Assembly: GCA_016787085.1 (NCBI GenBank)
Contig: JAEUVJ010000040.1
Location: forward strand, 1-64,000
Direction of reading: 5' to 3'
Length of the DNA: 64,000 nucleotides
Source of the DNA: Chitinophagaceae bacterium
GTDB taxonomy: Bacteria; Bacteroidota; Bacteroidia; Chitinophagales; Chitinophagaceae
Part shown: piece by piece, positions 7,900 through 15,580 of the stretch
How positions within the stretch are numbered: position 1 is the first letter of the stretch
Layout: every line of letters begins with the position of its first letter
Notes under the pieces: model-generated
Told to the model about the DNA's origin: nothing
Seen by the model: only the letters and a program-made list of their open reading frames with translations
Databases searched by the model: none
Program-made: the position numbers and the translations under genes

Positions 7900-9972
7900 A
7901 TGAAACCAACCATTCTCTGCTTAGCGGTTTTTGTTCTGACCTTTCATGTCTCGCTTGCACAAGAAGAAATTTCAGACTCCCTTACAACATTGGATGAAGT
8001 AACAATAAGAGCTTTTGAGCAAAACCGGAAAGCCGGGTCCACCACGTCAAATGTACGGGTCATTACCATCAGCAATGGCGATCGCCATAACAAAACATCC
8101 CTGGTCAACGGGTTCAATACCGTGGCCGGCGTCAGGATGGAAGAACGTTCGCCGGGCAGTTACCGTATCAATATCCGCGGCAGTTCTCTTCGTTCCCCTT
8201 TTGGCGTACGGAATGTAAAAGTGTATTGGAACAATATACCCATTACCGATCCGGGAGGTAATACCTATTTCAACCAGTTTGCTCTGAATAATTTTTCCAG
8301 TATTGAAATATTCAAAGGCCCTGCCGGCAGTCTGTATGGCGCCGGTACGGGCGGTTTGGTTTTGATCAACAACATGGACCGCTGGCAACCCGGAGCAGGT
8401 ATTGAATATATGACCGGCAGTTATGGTTTGCAGAATGTGTTCGCATCTGCCAGTTTTGGAAAAGGAGAAAACAAGAACCATTTCACGTATGCCCACAACG
8501 AGAGCGATGGTTATCGTGTACAGACGGCCATGCGCCGTGACAATATTTCCTGGACCTCCCAAATAAAAAGCTCAGAGCGGCAGCAACTGACCGCTTCTTT
8601 ACTTTTTACAGATATGTACTACCAAACCCCAGGTGCATTGACTCTGGCGGAATATGAAGCTAATCCCAAAGCAGCAAGACCGGCCGGCGGAGGTTTTCCC
8701 AGTGCCGTAGCCATCAATGCAGCCATTTACCAGAAAACGATCATGGCGGGTTTTAGCAATGACTACCGTATAACCTCATGTTTCCGGAACTCCACTTCTA
8801 TATATGGGGCCTTTGCGCAAATAAAGAATTCTGCCATCCGCAACTATGAAAGAAGAAATGAGCCGAATTTCGGCGGGCGCAGCAGTTTTATTTATGATAC
8901 CAGGCTGAATACTGCCGAACTCCGGCTCGTGGCAGGTGGCGAGTTTCAGCAGGGATATTTTAATACACAGGTATCAAAGAACCGGAGCGGCAATCCTGAC
9001 ACACTACAGACAAATGATGATGTCAGTTATACCACCTATAGTATTTTCCTGCAGGGAGACTTGAATATCCAGGATAAATGGATTGCCACAGCAGGCGTAA
9101 GTATTAATAAAAGCAAAGTGGGCTTTAGACGGTTGAGTGTTTACCCGGTAACCAGCCAGAAGCGTACGTACCAGAATGAACTGGCCCCCCGCTTTTCATT
9201 GCTCAGAAAGATCGGCAGCAACCTCTCGTTGCTGGCAACCGTATCTGCTGGTTTTTCTCCACCCACAGTGGCTGAGCTGCTTCCTTCCACCGGCGTGATC
9301 AGCACAGAACTGGAAGCAGAAAAGGGAATGAACTATGAAATGACGGCACGTTATCATTTACGCCACCTGAAATTATATTTTGAGGCCACCGGCTTTTACT
9401 TCAAACTGAAAAATGCGCTGGTACAACGCCGCGACCTGAGCGGTGCCGACTACTTTACCAATGCCGGGGATGTTCAACAAAAAGGTATCGAACTCCATGC
9501 TGACTATACCTATGCAGCAACAGGAAAATGGATGGACTATTTCATCATCCAGGCTGATTATACCTATAATCATTTCCGTTACGGAAGTTTTGTGAAAGGC
9601 ACCAATGATTTTTCCGGTAAAACAGTGCCCAGTGTGCCTTCGCATACCTTATCACTGACCGGCGATATCACTTTAAAAAATGGCTTGTATCTGAGCAATA
9701 CCTATTATTCTTCATCCAGGATATGGCTGAATGATGCCAATACTTTCTTCGCTAAAGCTTATCATATACTGGGCAGCCGTATAGGATGGAAAAAAACATT
9801 CAGTAAAAAATACAGGGTCAACCTGTATGCCGGCGCGGATAACCTGCTCGATGAAGTATATAGTCTGGGAAATGACATCAATGCAGCAGCTAACCGTTTC
9901 TATAATGCAGCGCCCCGCAGAAATTATTACGCAGGTATTGCATGGCAATGGATAAAACCTGCCGGAAATTAA
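7900..9972 (+). CDS. TonB-dependent outer membrane receptor
   Basis: The 690-aa protein begins with a signal peptide (MKPTILCLAVFVLTFHVSLAQ). Next comes a plug domain with LDEVTIRA (TonB-box-like), YRINIRGSSLRSPFGVRNVK and IEIFKGPAGSLYGAGTGG, then a C-terminal beta-barrel ending in an aromatic residue near YYAGIAWQW. It lacks the N-terminal carboxypeptidase-like domain of SusC receptors, so it belongs with siderophore- or cofactor-type receptors. The ligand cannot be read from the sequence. The ATG at 7900 was preferred over an upstream in-frame start because it begins the signal peptide. Its stop overlaps the convergent pirin stop by 4 bases. Confidence 0.9.
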   Translation: MKPTILCLAVFVLTFHVSLAQEEISDSLTTLDEVTIRAFEQNRKAGSTTSNVRVITISNGDRHNKTSLVNGFNTVAGVRMEERSPGSYRINIRGSSLRSPFGVRNVKVYWNNIPITDPGGNTYFNQFALNNFSSIEIFKGPAGSLYGAGTGGLVLINNMDRWQPGAGIEYMTGSYGLQNVFASASFGKGENKNHFTYAHNESDGYRVQTAMRRDNISWTSQIKSSERQQLTASLLFTDMYYQTPGALTLAEYEANPKAARPAGGGFPSAVAINAAIYQKTIMAGFSNDYRITSCFRNSTSIYGAFAQIKNSAIRNYERRNEPNFGGRSSFIYDTRLNTAELRLVAGGEFQQGYFNTQVSKNRSGNPDTLQTNDDVSYTTYSIFLQGDLNIQDKWIATAGVSINKSKVGFRRLSVYPVTSQKRTYQNELAPRFSLLRKIGSNLSLLATVSAGFSPPTVAELLPSTGVISTELEAEKGMNYEMTARYHLRHLKLYFEATGFYFKLKNALVQRRDLSGADYFTNAGDVQQKGIELHADYTYAATGKWMDYFIIQADYTYNHFRYGSFVKGTNDFSGKTVPSVPSHTLSLTGDITLKNGLYLSNTYYSSSRIWLNDANTFFAKAYHILGSRIGWKKTFSKKYRVNLYAGADNLLDEVYSLGNDINAAANRFYNAAPRRNYYAGIAWQWIKPAGN

Positions 9973-10682
9973 CCCAGCGGCAATTCGATGGCCAGGATGA
10001 TCGCATCGTTGCTCAGCGATTCCATTTCTATTTCTTCTGTATCCCATAAAGCCAGCCCGTCACGGGCATGCAGTAACCTGCCCTGCACTTCGAACGCTCC
10101 TTCTATCACCAACACAAAAACACCTCTTTTCTTATCTTTTACCTGGTATGTTGTTTCTCCCCTGCCATTGAACTTACCGATGGAAACTGAAAAAGGCAAT
10201 GCGGAAGTACCGAGGCTGGCCGGTGATACTTTTATCAGCCTGTCCGGGCATTTGTTCACGTTATAGGTTTGCAGGTATGAACCGGGGGTTGACCGGATGA
10301 TATCAGCTTTTACCCATAGCTGTAAAAAATTAACTACCCCTTCATCAAAAGGATTACTGACCTCTATCGTTTCATCTTTGGCTGTAGTTAATATCTCCAC
10401 CTGACCGGCAGCTATGAGCTTCTCCTGCCCCGATGAGTCCTTATACGCAATGGCACCCATTACCGGCAACAGGATCACATACGAGAATTCTTCCACGGTC
10501 ATGCGGAGTGAACGGCCGGCATCCAGTGAGTCGTCATTGATCACATAGATATCGCCAAATGGTTGTTTATGCGGGTGAGTATAATTCCCAAAATTGAAAG
10601 TATTCAGGCTCCTGAACCAGGCAGTTTGATTTAACCCTCTTTCATCTGCCAGGAATATTTTTCCTTTTGACTGATGTATCAT
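9969..10682 (-). CDS. Pirin-family bicupin protein
   Basis: The 237-aa cytoplasmic cupin resembles YhhW/pirin proteins. FNFGNYTHPHKQPFGDIYVI supplies the first metal-binding His pair, and FSYVILLPVMGAIAYKDSSG and FNGRGETTYQVKDKKRG belong to the two cupin barrels. Pirins of this type have quercetinase or redox-sensing roles in other bacteria; the role here is unknown. Its ATG overlaps the stop codon of the upstream unknown gene (ATGA), so the two are translationally coupled. The family's usual second-barrel metal site is degenerate, as is common. Confidence 0.82.
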   Translation of the reverse strand: MIHQSKGKIFLADERGLNQTAWFRSLNTFNFGNYTHPHKQPFGDIYVINDDSLDAGRSLRMTVEEFSYVILLPVMGAIAYKDSSGQEKLIAAGQVEILTTAKDETIEVSNPFDEGVVNFLQLWVKADIIRSTPGSYLQTYNVNKCPDRLIKVSPASLGTSALPFSVSIGKFNGRGETTYQVKDKKRGVFVLVIEGAFEVQGRLLHARDGLALWDTEEIEMESLSNDAIILAIELPLG

Positions 10683-11191
10683 TCATTGGCTGTTTTCAGT
10701 GAGTAAATACTGAGAAAAGGAGGTAATTGTACCAGTTCCGTCATCTGGCCGTCATCCGTCTTTTCTCCATTGACCGGCGATACCAGCAAAAATCCATTGA
10801 TGGTGTCATGCCACTGTAATGGTTTGCTGAAAAAATTGATTGCCACCTGGTGGCTCGCCTTATTCTTTATATCCGAATTGATGATCTCGAAGCGGTAGTT
10901 TTCAAAAGGCAAAAAATGTTTTCCGAGATTATTCAGAATGTCAGGTACTATTCCTCTCAATTGCTGCAGGTATCCTGTAACAGCCGTGCTGACCAGAAAA
11001 TGCAGCTTCTCCGCACCGGGAACATGATGCAGAATTTCTGCAAAGGTGCTGAACTTCTTTTCCTGATTGTAGAACTGCGCCTGCATCAGGAATTCTTTAT
11101 AAGTACTGTCAAAAACATACTTGTCCCACACTTTCTGCGAAGAAGCATCTATCACTTTCCGGTAACATAGTCGTATGATCTTTTTTGGCAT
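10679..11191 (-). CDS. Conserved-looking hypothetical protein coupled to pirin
   Basis: I do not recognise this 170-aa protein. It has no signal peptide or membrane segment. It is mixed alpha/beta, with the N-terminal sequence MPKKIIRLCYRKVIDASSQKVW and a hydrophobic C-terminal strand pattern (NGFLLVSPV, PPFLSIYSL). The 4-base ATGA overlap with the pirin gene indicates one operon. A 12-bp hairpin lies 16 bases upstream of its start. Confidence 0.6.
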   Translation of the reverse strand: MPKKIIRLCYRKVIDASSQKVWDKYVFDSTYKEFLMQAQFYNQEKKFSTFAEILHHVPGAEKLHFLVSTAVTGYLQQLRGIVPDILNNLGKHFLPFENYRFEIINSDIKNKASHQVAINFFSKPLQWHDTINGFLLVSPVNGEKTDDGQMTELVQLPPFLSIYSLKTANE

Positions 11192-11206
11192 GGAAATAAA
11201 AATGAA

Positions 11207-11237
11207 ATAAGACGTTAAGTATGGTTTAACGTCTTAT
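11207..11237 (-). terminator. Hairpin between dioxygenase and the pirin operon
   Basis: ATAAGACGTTAA (11207-11218) and its exact complement (11226-11237) form a 12-bp stem with a 7-base loop. On the minus strand the stem is followed by TTCATTTTTATTT. It probably ends the dioxygenase transcript. It lies so close to the next start codon (11191) that a leader function is also possible. Confidence 0.55.
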
Positions 11238-11266
11238 CATGATGTAATAACCGATACTGGATTTTA

Positions 11267-12019
11267 TTAAGCCGCTACATTAATAGTATGAGTAAGGGTG
11301 TATCCTCCGGATAAACTTCCGCTCACCGTTGCCAGTTCAGCGCCTGCACTGTCATCACTGAATATATTGTCAGAGGCATTGTAGGTGTAACCGGTCATTC
11401 CTTTTGTATAACCATAAGCAACACCCCCGCTTCCGTTCACTGTGGCTACGGCGCTGCTGCTTCCTTCAGGAAAGGCGATCTGCGTTACCAGTAAAGAAGT
11501 ACCGGATGCATTGTAAATGTGTACATGGATATGTGTAGCCCTGCCGGAATACCAGCCTGGAAAAATGGAAGTAAAAGTTACCAGGCCATTGGCATCGGTT
11601 GTTTGCCTTCCTCGTAAAAAATGCACCCCGCTATAGTTAACACTCTGCATACTGGTGCCTCCATACTCAGAATAATAACCATCTTTATCACAATGCCAGA
11701 TATCAACAATGGCGCCTGCCAGCGCTGCACAGCTGCTATTGGTATTCTTAATGGTGATCTTGACAGTAAGGGCCACGCCTGTTCTGTCATCCCTGATGTC
11801 GGACCTTACCAGGGAAGAAGGAGTGATAGTAGGAAAAGGTCCGGCTGTCTCAGTCGGTGAAACAGTGCAGGTACCTGAACCGCTGCCAGAACCAGAACCT
11901 GATCCTGAACCGGAACTATCACTGATAACATCCTTTTTCTTGCAGGCCTCTAAGATCACCGGCGCTGAAACAGCTCCTATCAGGAAATGTTTCAGGAATT
12001 TTTTTCTTGACTGCTCCAT
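11267..12019 (-). CDS. Exported intradiol ring-cleavage dioxygenase-like protein
   Basis: This 250-aa protein resembles the protocatechuate/catechol 1,2-dioxygenase (intradiol) family. The N-terminus SRKKFLKHFLIGAVSAPVIL resembles a Tat signal with Lys in place of one Arg, ending at EAC, a possible lipoprotein cysteine. A Ser-Gly repeat linker of about 14 residues follows. The catalytic domain has SPTETAGPFP, DIWHCDKDGYYSEY and FPGWYSGRATHIHVHIY, which contain the expected Tyr/Tyr/His/His iron(III) ligands. A tethered periplasmic or surface location is inferred from the N-terminus. Intradiol enzymes open catechol rings between the hydroxyl groups; the actual substrate is unknown. Confidence 0.85.
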   Translation of the reverse strand: MEQSRKKFLKHFLIGAVSAPVILEACKKKDVISDSSGSGSGSGSGSGSGTCTVSPTETAGPFPTITPSSLVRSDIRDDRTGVALTVKITIKNTNSSCAALAGAIVDIWHCDKDGYYSEYGGTSMQSVNYSGVHFLRGRQTTDANGLVTFTSIFPGWYSGRATHIHVHIYNASGTSLLVTQIAFPEGSSSAVATVNGSGGVAYGYTKGMTGYTYNASDNIFSDDSAGAELATVSGSLSGGYTLTHTINVAA

Positions 12020-12103
12020 GTTGATTGATTTTGATAAGTAAAAATTGTGATAAACTGCTTGTTCCGCAATTATTATAGATGAACAGGTATTTTGTACCGA
12101 TAA

Positions 12104-12136
12104 TATGTGTCAGACCACTAATGATACGTGTCAGAC
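12104..12136. repeat. 12-bp direct repeat spaced 21 bp upstream of the dioxygenase gene
   Basis: TATGTGTCAGAC (12104-12115) and TACGTGTCAGAC (12125-12136) match at 11 of 12 positions and are offset by exactly 21 bp, two helical turns. They lie about 85-115 bases upstream of the dioxygenase ATG, between it and the terminator of the upstream gene. This is what a tandem operator for a transcription factor would look like, but no regulator is identified. Confidence 0.45.
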
Positions 12137-12142
12137 ACAAAA

Positions 12143-12172
12143 AAGCAGGCCCTGAAACGGAAGGGCCTGCTT
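12143..12172 (-). terminator. Rho-independent terminator after the outer-membrane barrel gene
   Basis: AAGCAGGCCCT (12143-12153) pairs perfectly with AGGGCCTGCTT (12162-12172) around an 8-base loop. On the minus strand it is followed by a run of T residues. It lies about 150 bases downstream of the stop codon of the barrel gene at 12319-13074. The rest of the 12020-12318 gap holds the direct repeat above and the TGTACCGG elements; no open frame of interest was seen. Confidence 0.8.
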
Positions 12173-12272
12173 GCAATCAGTATTACCTGACATTATCACC
12201 ATTACTCTACGTTACTGATTGCTAACCACCAGCCATACACTATCAACGCACCATATTCTTCAAACGATATAT

Positions 12273-12301
12273 TGTACCGGTACACGGCTGAAATGTACCG
12301 G
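12273..12301. promoter_or_regulatory. Paired TGTACCGG elements, one a perfect 12-bp palindrome
   Basis: TGTACCGGTACA (12273-12284) is a perfect palindrome. A second TGTACCGG begins at 12294, exactly 21 bp later. Related copies occur at 12093-12100 (TGTACCGA), at 13291-13298 and at 15169-15176, all in non-coding DNA around the barrel, LytR and LytS genes. They may be regulator binding sites. The function is unproven. Confidence 0.35.
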
Positions 12302-12318
12302 CGGTTCTGCATAGGGGG

Positions 12319-13074
12319 TTAATATCTTACCACCGGGCATCCTAACGTGTTCTTTTTTCCTAACCTGTACACTACGCCGATCATATGGCTGTAATAATGA
12401 TCCCCTTTATTAGGATTAGCCGCCTGGCTGAAACCATCCAGGTAATCATTGGACATAATGCGATAAGAGGTCTCCGCGCTGATACCAACCCTGTCGGATA
12501 AATAATAGCGGCTACCTGCACCCACCGGCAGCACCAGTAAACCACGGGGTAGCGAACGTTGTGCATCTGTGGTAAGCCCTGTGATCAATTCTGATTCTGT
12601 TCCGAAATACTCTGCATTGAGATGACTGTAATCTCTTTTCACATTGATAAAATTGTACCCTATGCCGGCAAACAAGTACGGTGCAAAGCCACGGCTGATA
12701 TAATTTCTTCCCAGAATACTCCATTCTGCCATTCCGGATACCTCAAGGACCCGTGAGGTGAAATTGAAATTTCGCTGCTGCCTGTACTCCGGGTTGGAAT
12801 ATTTTGCATCATTCCCTTTCAACCCGCCGAAAGCAAGATTTACCCGCCAGGAAAAAGTTGAACTGATAAGTTTGGAAGCAAAAAGATTGACCGATGGTTT
12901 CAACGTTCTGTACGATCCCATCGCAGAGGGTGTCAGGTCGCCCTGGTATACAAATGTGCCGATACTTGCGCCAAGCTGAAACTTTGGGTCGTTGAATAAT
13001 TGTGCATAAACCGCACCGGTAGCAAGTGATGTGATCACACATAAACAGGCCACTGTCCTCAAAATTGATTTCAT
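12319..13074 (-). CDS. Outer membrane beta-barrel protein (DUF6089-like)
   Basis: The 251-aa protein has a signal peptide (MKSILRTVACLCVITSLATGAVYAQ) and alternating hydrophobic/aromatic strands typical of an eight- to ten-stranded barrel. FQLGASIGTFVYQGDL, YLFAGIGYNFINVKRDYS and LVLPVGAGSRYYLSDRVGI resemble the DUF6089 group of Bacteroidota. The role is unknown, probably structural in the outer membrane. It sits alone between its own terminator and the LytR-type regulator gene, 230 bases away. Confidence 0.78.
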   Translation of the reverse strand: MKSILRTVACLCVITSLATGAVYAQLFNDPKFQLGASIGTFVYQGDLTPSAMGSYRTLKPSVNLFASKLISSTFSWRVNLAFGGLKGNDAKYSNPEYRQQRNFNFTSRVLEVSGMAEWSILGRNYISRGFAPYLFAGIGYNFINVKRDYSHLNAEYFGTESELITGLTTDAQRSLPRGLLVLPVGAGSRYYLSDRVGISAETSYRIMSNDYLDGFSQAANPNKGDHYYSHMIGVVYRLGKKNTLGCPVVRY

Positions 13075-13304
13075 TCAATTGGGTTTTTCCGTTTGATAAT
13101 AGTGTATGGAAGCAGTAAGCCGGTAAGAAGGTTATAAGGAGTAATGGTGAAACATCAACCGTTATGCTAACGCAAAAAGTTGCCTGGCATGTTTGGAATG
13201 TGTGTTAAAGAAATGCTGCAATACTGCACAGACAATAGCATGACAAAAAAGAGAAAAACGATTCCAAATGCAATCGGTGAAATGACTTTTTGTACCGGTC
13301 AATT

Positions 13305-14006
13305 TTATTTTTTCTTCCACTCATTGATAAAATCCGCATAGCTGTCGCTGATCGGCAGCTCAGCGCCGGACTGAAGTTTGGCTTTGCGGTTAAGAATGGA
13401 GCTCACCTTATCTGTGGCGACTATATAGCTGCGGTGTATCCTTTTGAATTTACCGGCCGGTATTTTTTCCAATACTCCCTTTAACGTCATTAACGTAAGA
13501 ACAGGTTTTGCACCGGTAAGATGGATCCTGATATAATCTTCCAGGCTTTCGATATACTCCACCTGCCTGAGATCAATCTTTACCATCCGGTATTCCGAGT
13601 AAACAAACAAATTGTCCAAAGCCTCATCCCGTGATCTATACCGGTATTCGTGGTATTCCATCGCCTTATTCACGGCTTTGGAAAAACGGTCAAAACTGAT
13701 CGGCTTCAGCAGGTAGTCAACCGCATCTAATTCAAAACCTTCGGCCGCAAATTTCCGGTGGGCTGTTGTAAAAATGATCATCGGTTTATCCTGCAGTGAC
13801 TTTACAAGATCAAGACCAGTGATATCCGGCATATTGATATCCACAAAAAGAAGATCAGCAGGATTGCCCCGGAGGAATTCACTGCCCGAAATAGCATCAT
13901 CAAAAGTTTGCACTAATTGTAAAGCCGGAAACTTTGATACATACTCTTTGATCAGCTCCAGAGCAGGCGGTTCATCGTCTATGGCGATACACTTGATTAC
14001 AGGCAT
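13305..14006 (-). CDS. LytTR-family response regulator
   Basis: This is a 233-aa two-component response regulator. The receiver domain (residues 1-120) carries CIAIDDEPPALELIKEY with the acidic pocket, LLFVDINMPDITGLDL with the phospho-accepting Asp, and IIFTTAHRKFAAEGFELDAV with the conserved Thr and the switch region. The C-terminal LytTR DNA-binding domain (about 135-233) has VEYIESLEDYIRIHL and FKRIHRSYIVATDKV. It is encoded 29 bases downstream of its probable sensor kinase, so the two form a LytS/LytR-type pair common in Bacteroidota. The target genes are unknown. Confidence 0.92.
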   Translation of the reverse strand: MPVIKCIAIDDEPPALELIKEYVSKFPALQLVQTFDDAISGSEFLRGNPADLLFVDINMPDITGLDLVKSLQDKPMIIFTTAHRKFAAEGFELDAVDYLLKPISFDRFSKAVNKAMEYHEYRYRSRDEALDNLFVYSEYRMVKIDLRQVEYIESLEDYIRIHLTGAKPVLTLMTLKGVLEKIPAGKFKRIHRSYIVATDKVSSILNRKAKLQSGAELPISDSYADFINEWKKK

Positions 14007-14035
14007 ACATTATTGCGGTCACTGCAAGTTAAGCG

Positions 14036-15130
14036 TTATGCCTGTATTGTCAGTTGGACTGTAAAAAAACCATCCTCCCGGCTGATATCGAGGGAATGAC
14101 TGGCGGGATACAGATGCTTTAACCTCTCTCTTGTATTGGCTATTCCGATACCTGTTCTTTCGGCAGGACGTTTTGTGTCAAATATCTTATTCCGGCAAAA
14201 AAAAGTAATGGTCTGCTCCTCTGCTGACAAGCTGATATGAATATCAGAAGACTCATGATTGCTGATACCGTGTTTGAACGCATTCTCCACAAAGGTCATC
14301 AGCAGCAGCGGGACGATCTTTTTGTTCCCGGTTTTTCCTGTTACCGAAAACGTTACATCCATTTTGCTGCTGAGCCGGAGACGCTGCAGGTCTATATAGT
14401 CCCGCATACAGTCTGTTTCACTGTCCAGCGACACAAAATTTTCCCGGATATCATCGGTCACATACCGCATGATGTTAGAAAGTTTCATGATACTCTCAGC
14501 TGTGTTCTCGTTTTTGGTGACAGCCAGTGAATAGATATTATTGAGGGTGTTGAATAAAAAATGAGGATTAATCTGTGCTTTTAAAAAGGATAGTTCTGCA
14601 TTGGCCCTGTCCGCTTCTGCCTGTATGGCTCTTTTCTCCGTGTTCCGCCATTGTCGTATGATACAAATAGCCGTACTTAATGACCATACCGTAATAAATA
14701 AAATGATGCTGACAATATCCGTATGCCCACCCGGCCGGCCTTCACGATTACCGGGAGGCGGACCGGGTCTGTCCGGTTCCGGTATGACATTCCCCGGGGG
14801 TGGATCAGGAGGGCCGTTGCCCTGGCCGGTAAATTCACTCATCAGGTCATCAAAGGGCTTGATAAAAAAAACGGCGGTAAATAATATGGCAATGACCGCT
14901 GCATAGATCACATATTTTCTTTCCAGATAGAGCCTGGGAATGAGTACATAGGTATTGAAATAAAACAGGAAAATAAAAATGAGGCAGAAGACAAGAAAAG
15001 GAAAAGAGAGAATGATCCCGAAAGGGCTGTCAATAGACGGTGAACGATAGACAAAACCCAGCACCAGGCTGAAGAAAAATACCCAGCCGGCAACGTGGGG
15101 GATGATGGGGGTTAACTTATTCTGCTTCAC
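14036..15130 (-). CDS. LytS-type sensor histidine kinase (His_kinase family)
   Basis: The 364-aa inner-membrane kinase has four N-terminal membrane segments, the last near residue 155. Between segments is a Pro/Gly-rich loop (GQGNGPPDPPPGNVIPEP). The kinase core follows: FLKAQINPHFLFNTLNNIYS (phospho-accepting His), TFVENAFKHGIS (N box) and GIGIANTRERLKHLYP (G box). I prefer a GTG start at 15130. The frame extends upstream to 15217, but that 29-codon extension is unlike the family and contains a TGTACCGG element that recurs in non-coding DNA nearby. It would phosphorylate the adjacent LytTR regulator. Confidence 0.88.
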   Translation of the reverse strand: MKQNKLTPIIPHVAGWVFFFSLVLGFVYRSPSIDSPFGIILSFPFLVFCLIFIFLFYFNTYVLIPRLYLERKYVIYAAVIAILFTAVFFIKPFDDLMSEFTGQGNGPPDPPPGNVIPEPDRPGPPPGNREGRPGGHTDIVSIILFITVWSLSTAICIIRQWRNTEKRAIQAEADRANAELSFLKAQINPHFLFNTLNNIYSLAVTKNENTAESIMKLSNIMRYVTDDIRENFVSLDSETDCMRDYIDLQRLRLSSKMDVTFSVTGKTGNKKIVPLLLMTFVENAFKHGISNHESSDIHISLSAEEQTITFFCRNKIFDTKRPAERTGIGIANTRERLKHLYPASHSLDISREDGFFTVQLTIQA

Positions 15131-15285
15131 TACTGCAAAGGAAGATACATAAAGATAAACCGTTGCCTTGTACCGGCGATCAGGAGAAATGTATGGATAA
15201 ATAACCAGCGGTTGCATATAAATTCTCCAAAAACATCTTGCAACGTCCTGTTGAAAACTATTCTTCCCCGCATTACTTCTATCCC

Positions 15286-15293
15286 TACATTTG
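15286..15293 (+). promoter_or_regulatory. Promoter box for the riboswitch-btuB transcript
   Basis: TACATTTG is a perfect TAnnTTTG -7 box. It lies immediately before the conserved start of the cobalamin riboswitch, so the predicted transcription start (about 15300) agrees with the 5' end of the aptamer. No good -33 TTG was found at standard spacing. Confidence 0.6.
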
Positions 15294-15296
15294 CAG

Positions 15297-15475
15297 CGAT
15301 TTGGTTTCCCGGAACATTAATGACCGGGATTAAAAGGGAAACCGGTGAAAATCCGGTGCTATCCCCGTAGCTGTAAGCTCCTGATAGGTTGTCTGATCTT
15401 CACGCCACTGTCATTTGAGACGGGAAGGCATCAGTCAACGGAGCAAGCCAGAAGACCTGCCACATCAGCTAAACA
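15297..15475 (+). promoter_or_regulatory. Cobalamin (B12) riboswitch
   Basis: The leader contains the conserved cobalamin aptamer blocks in order: GGTTTCCCGG near 15304, AAAAGGGAAACCGGTG near 15333, AATCCGGTGCTATCCCCG near 15352, GCTGTAAGC, GCCACTG near 15405, GACGGGAAGGC near 15419, and the B12 box AGCCAGAAGACCTGCC ending at 15461. A short hairpin (CTTTC-GGGT-GAAAG, 15484-15497) follows, which may be the kissing-loop stem or part of the expression platform. It should lower expression of the downstream receptor when adenosylcobalamin is plentiful. Confidence 0.95.
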
Positions 15476-15580
15476 ACATTCAGCTTTCGGGTGAAAGGCA
15501 TGAGATGTAAAAGTCGAAGGACGTTTATATTTCTATCTCTTTTTAATTTCCGGAAGCAGTCACTAAAAATCTTTTCGTTG

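Noticed and set aside
11877..11925. Short tandem repeat as a possible CRISPR or regulatory repeat
   Set aside because: It is in frame inside the dioxygenase gene and encodes the Ser-Gly linker; there are no spacers.
15130..15217. N-terminal 29-codon extension of the LytS-type kinase
   Set aside because: It is unlike family N-termini and contains a motif that recurs in nearby non-coding DNA; a GTG start at 15130 fits better, although the longer form is not excluded.
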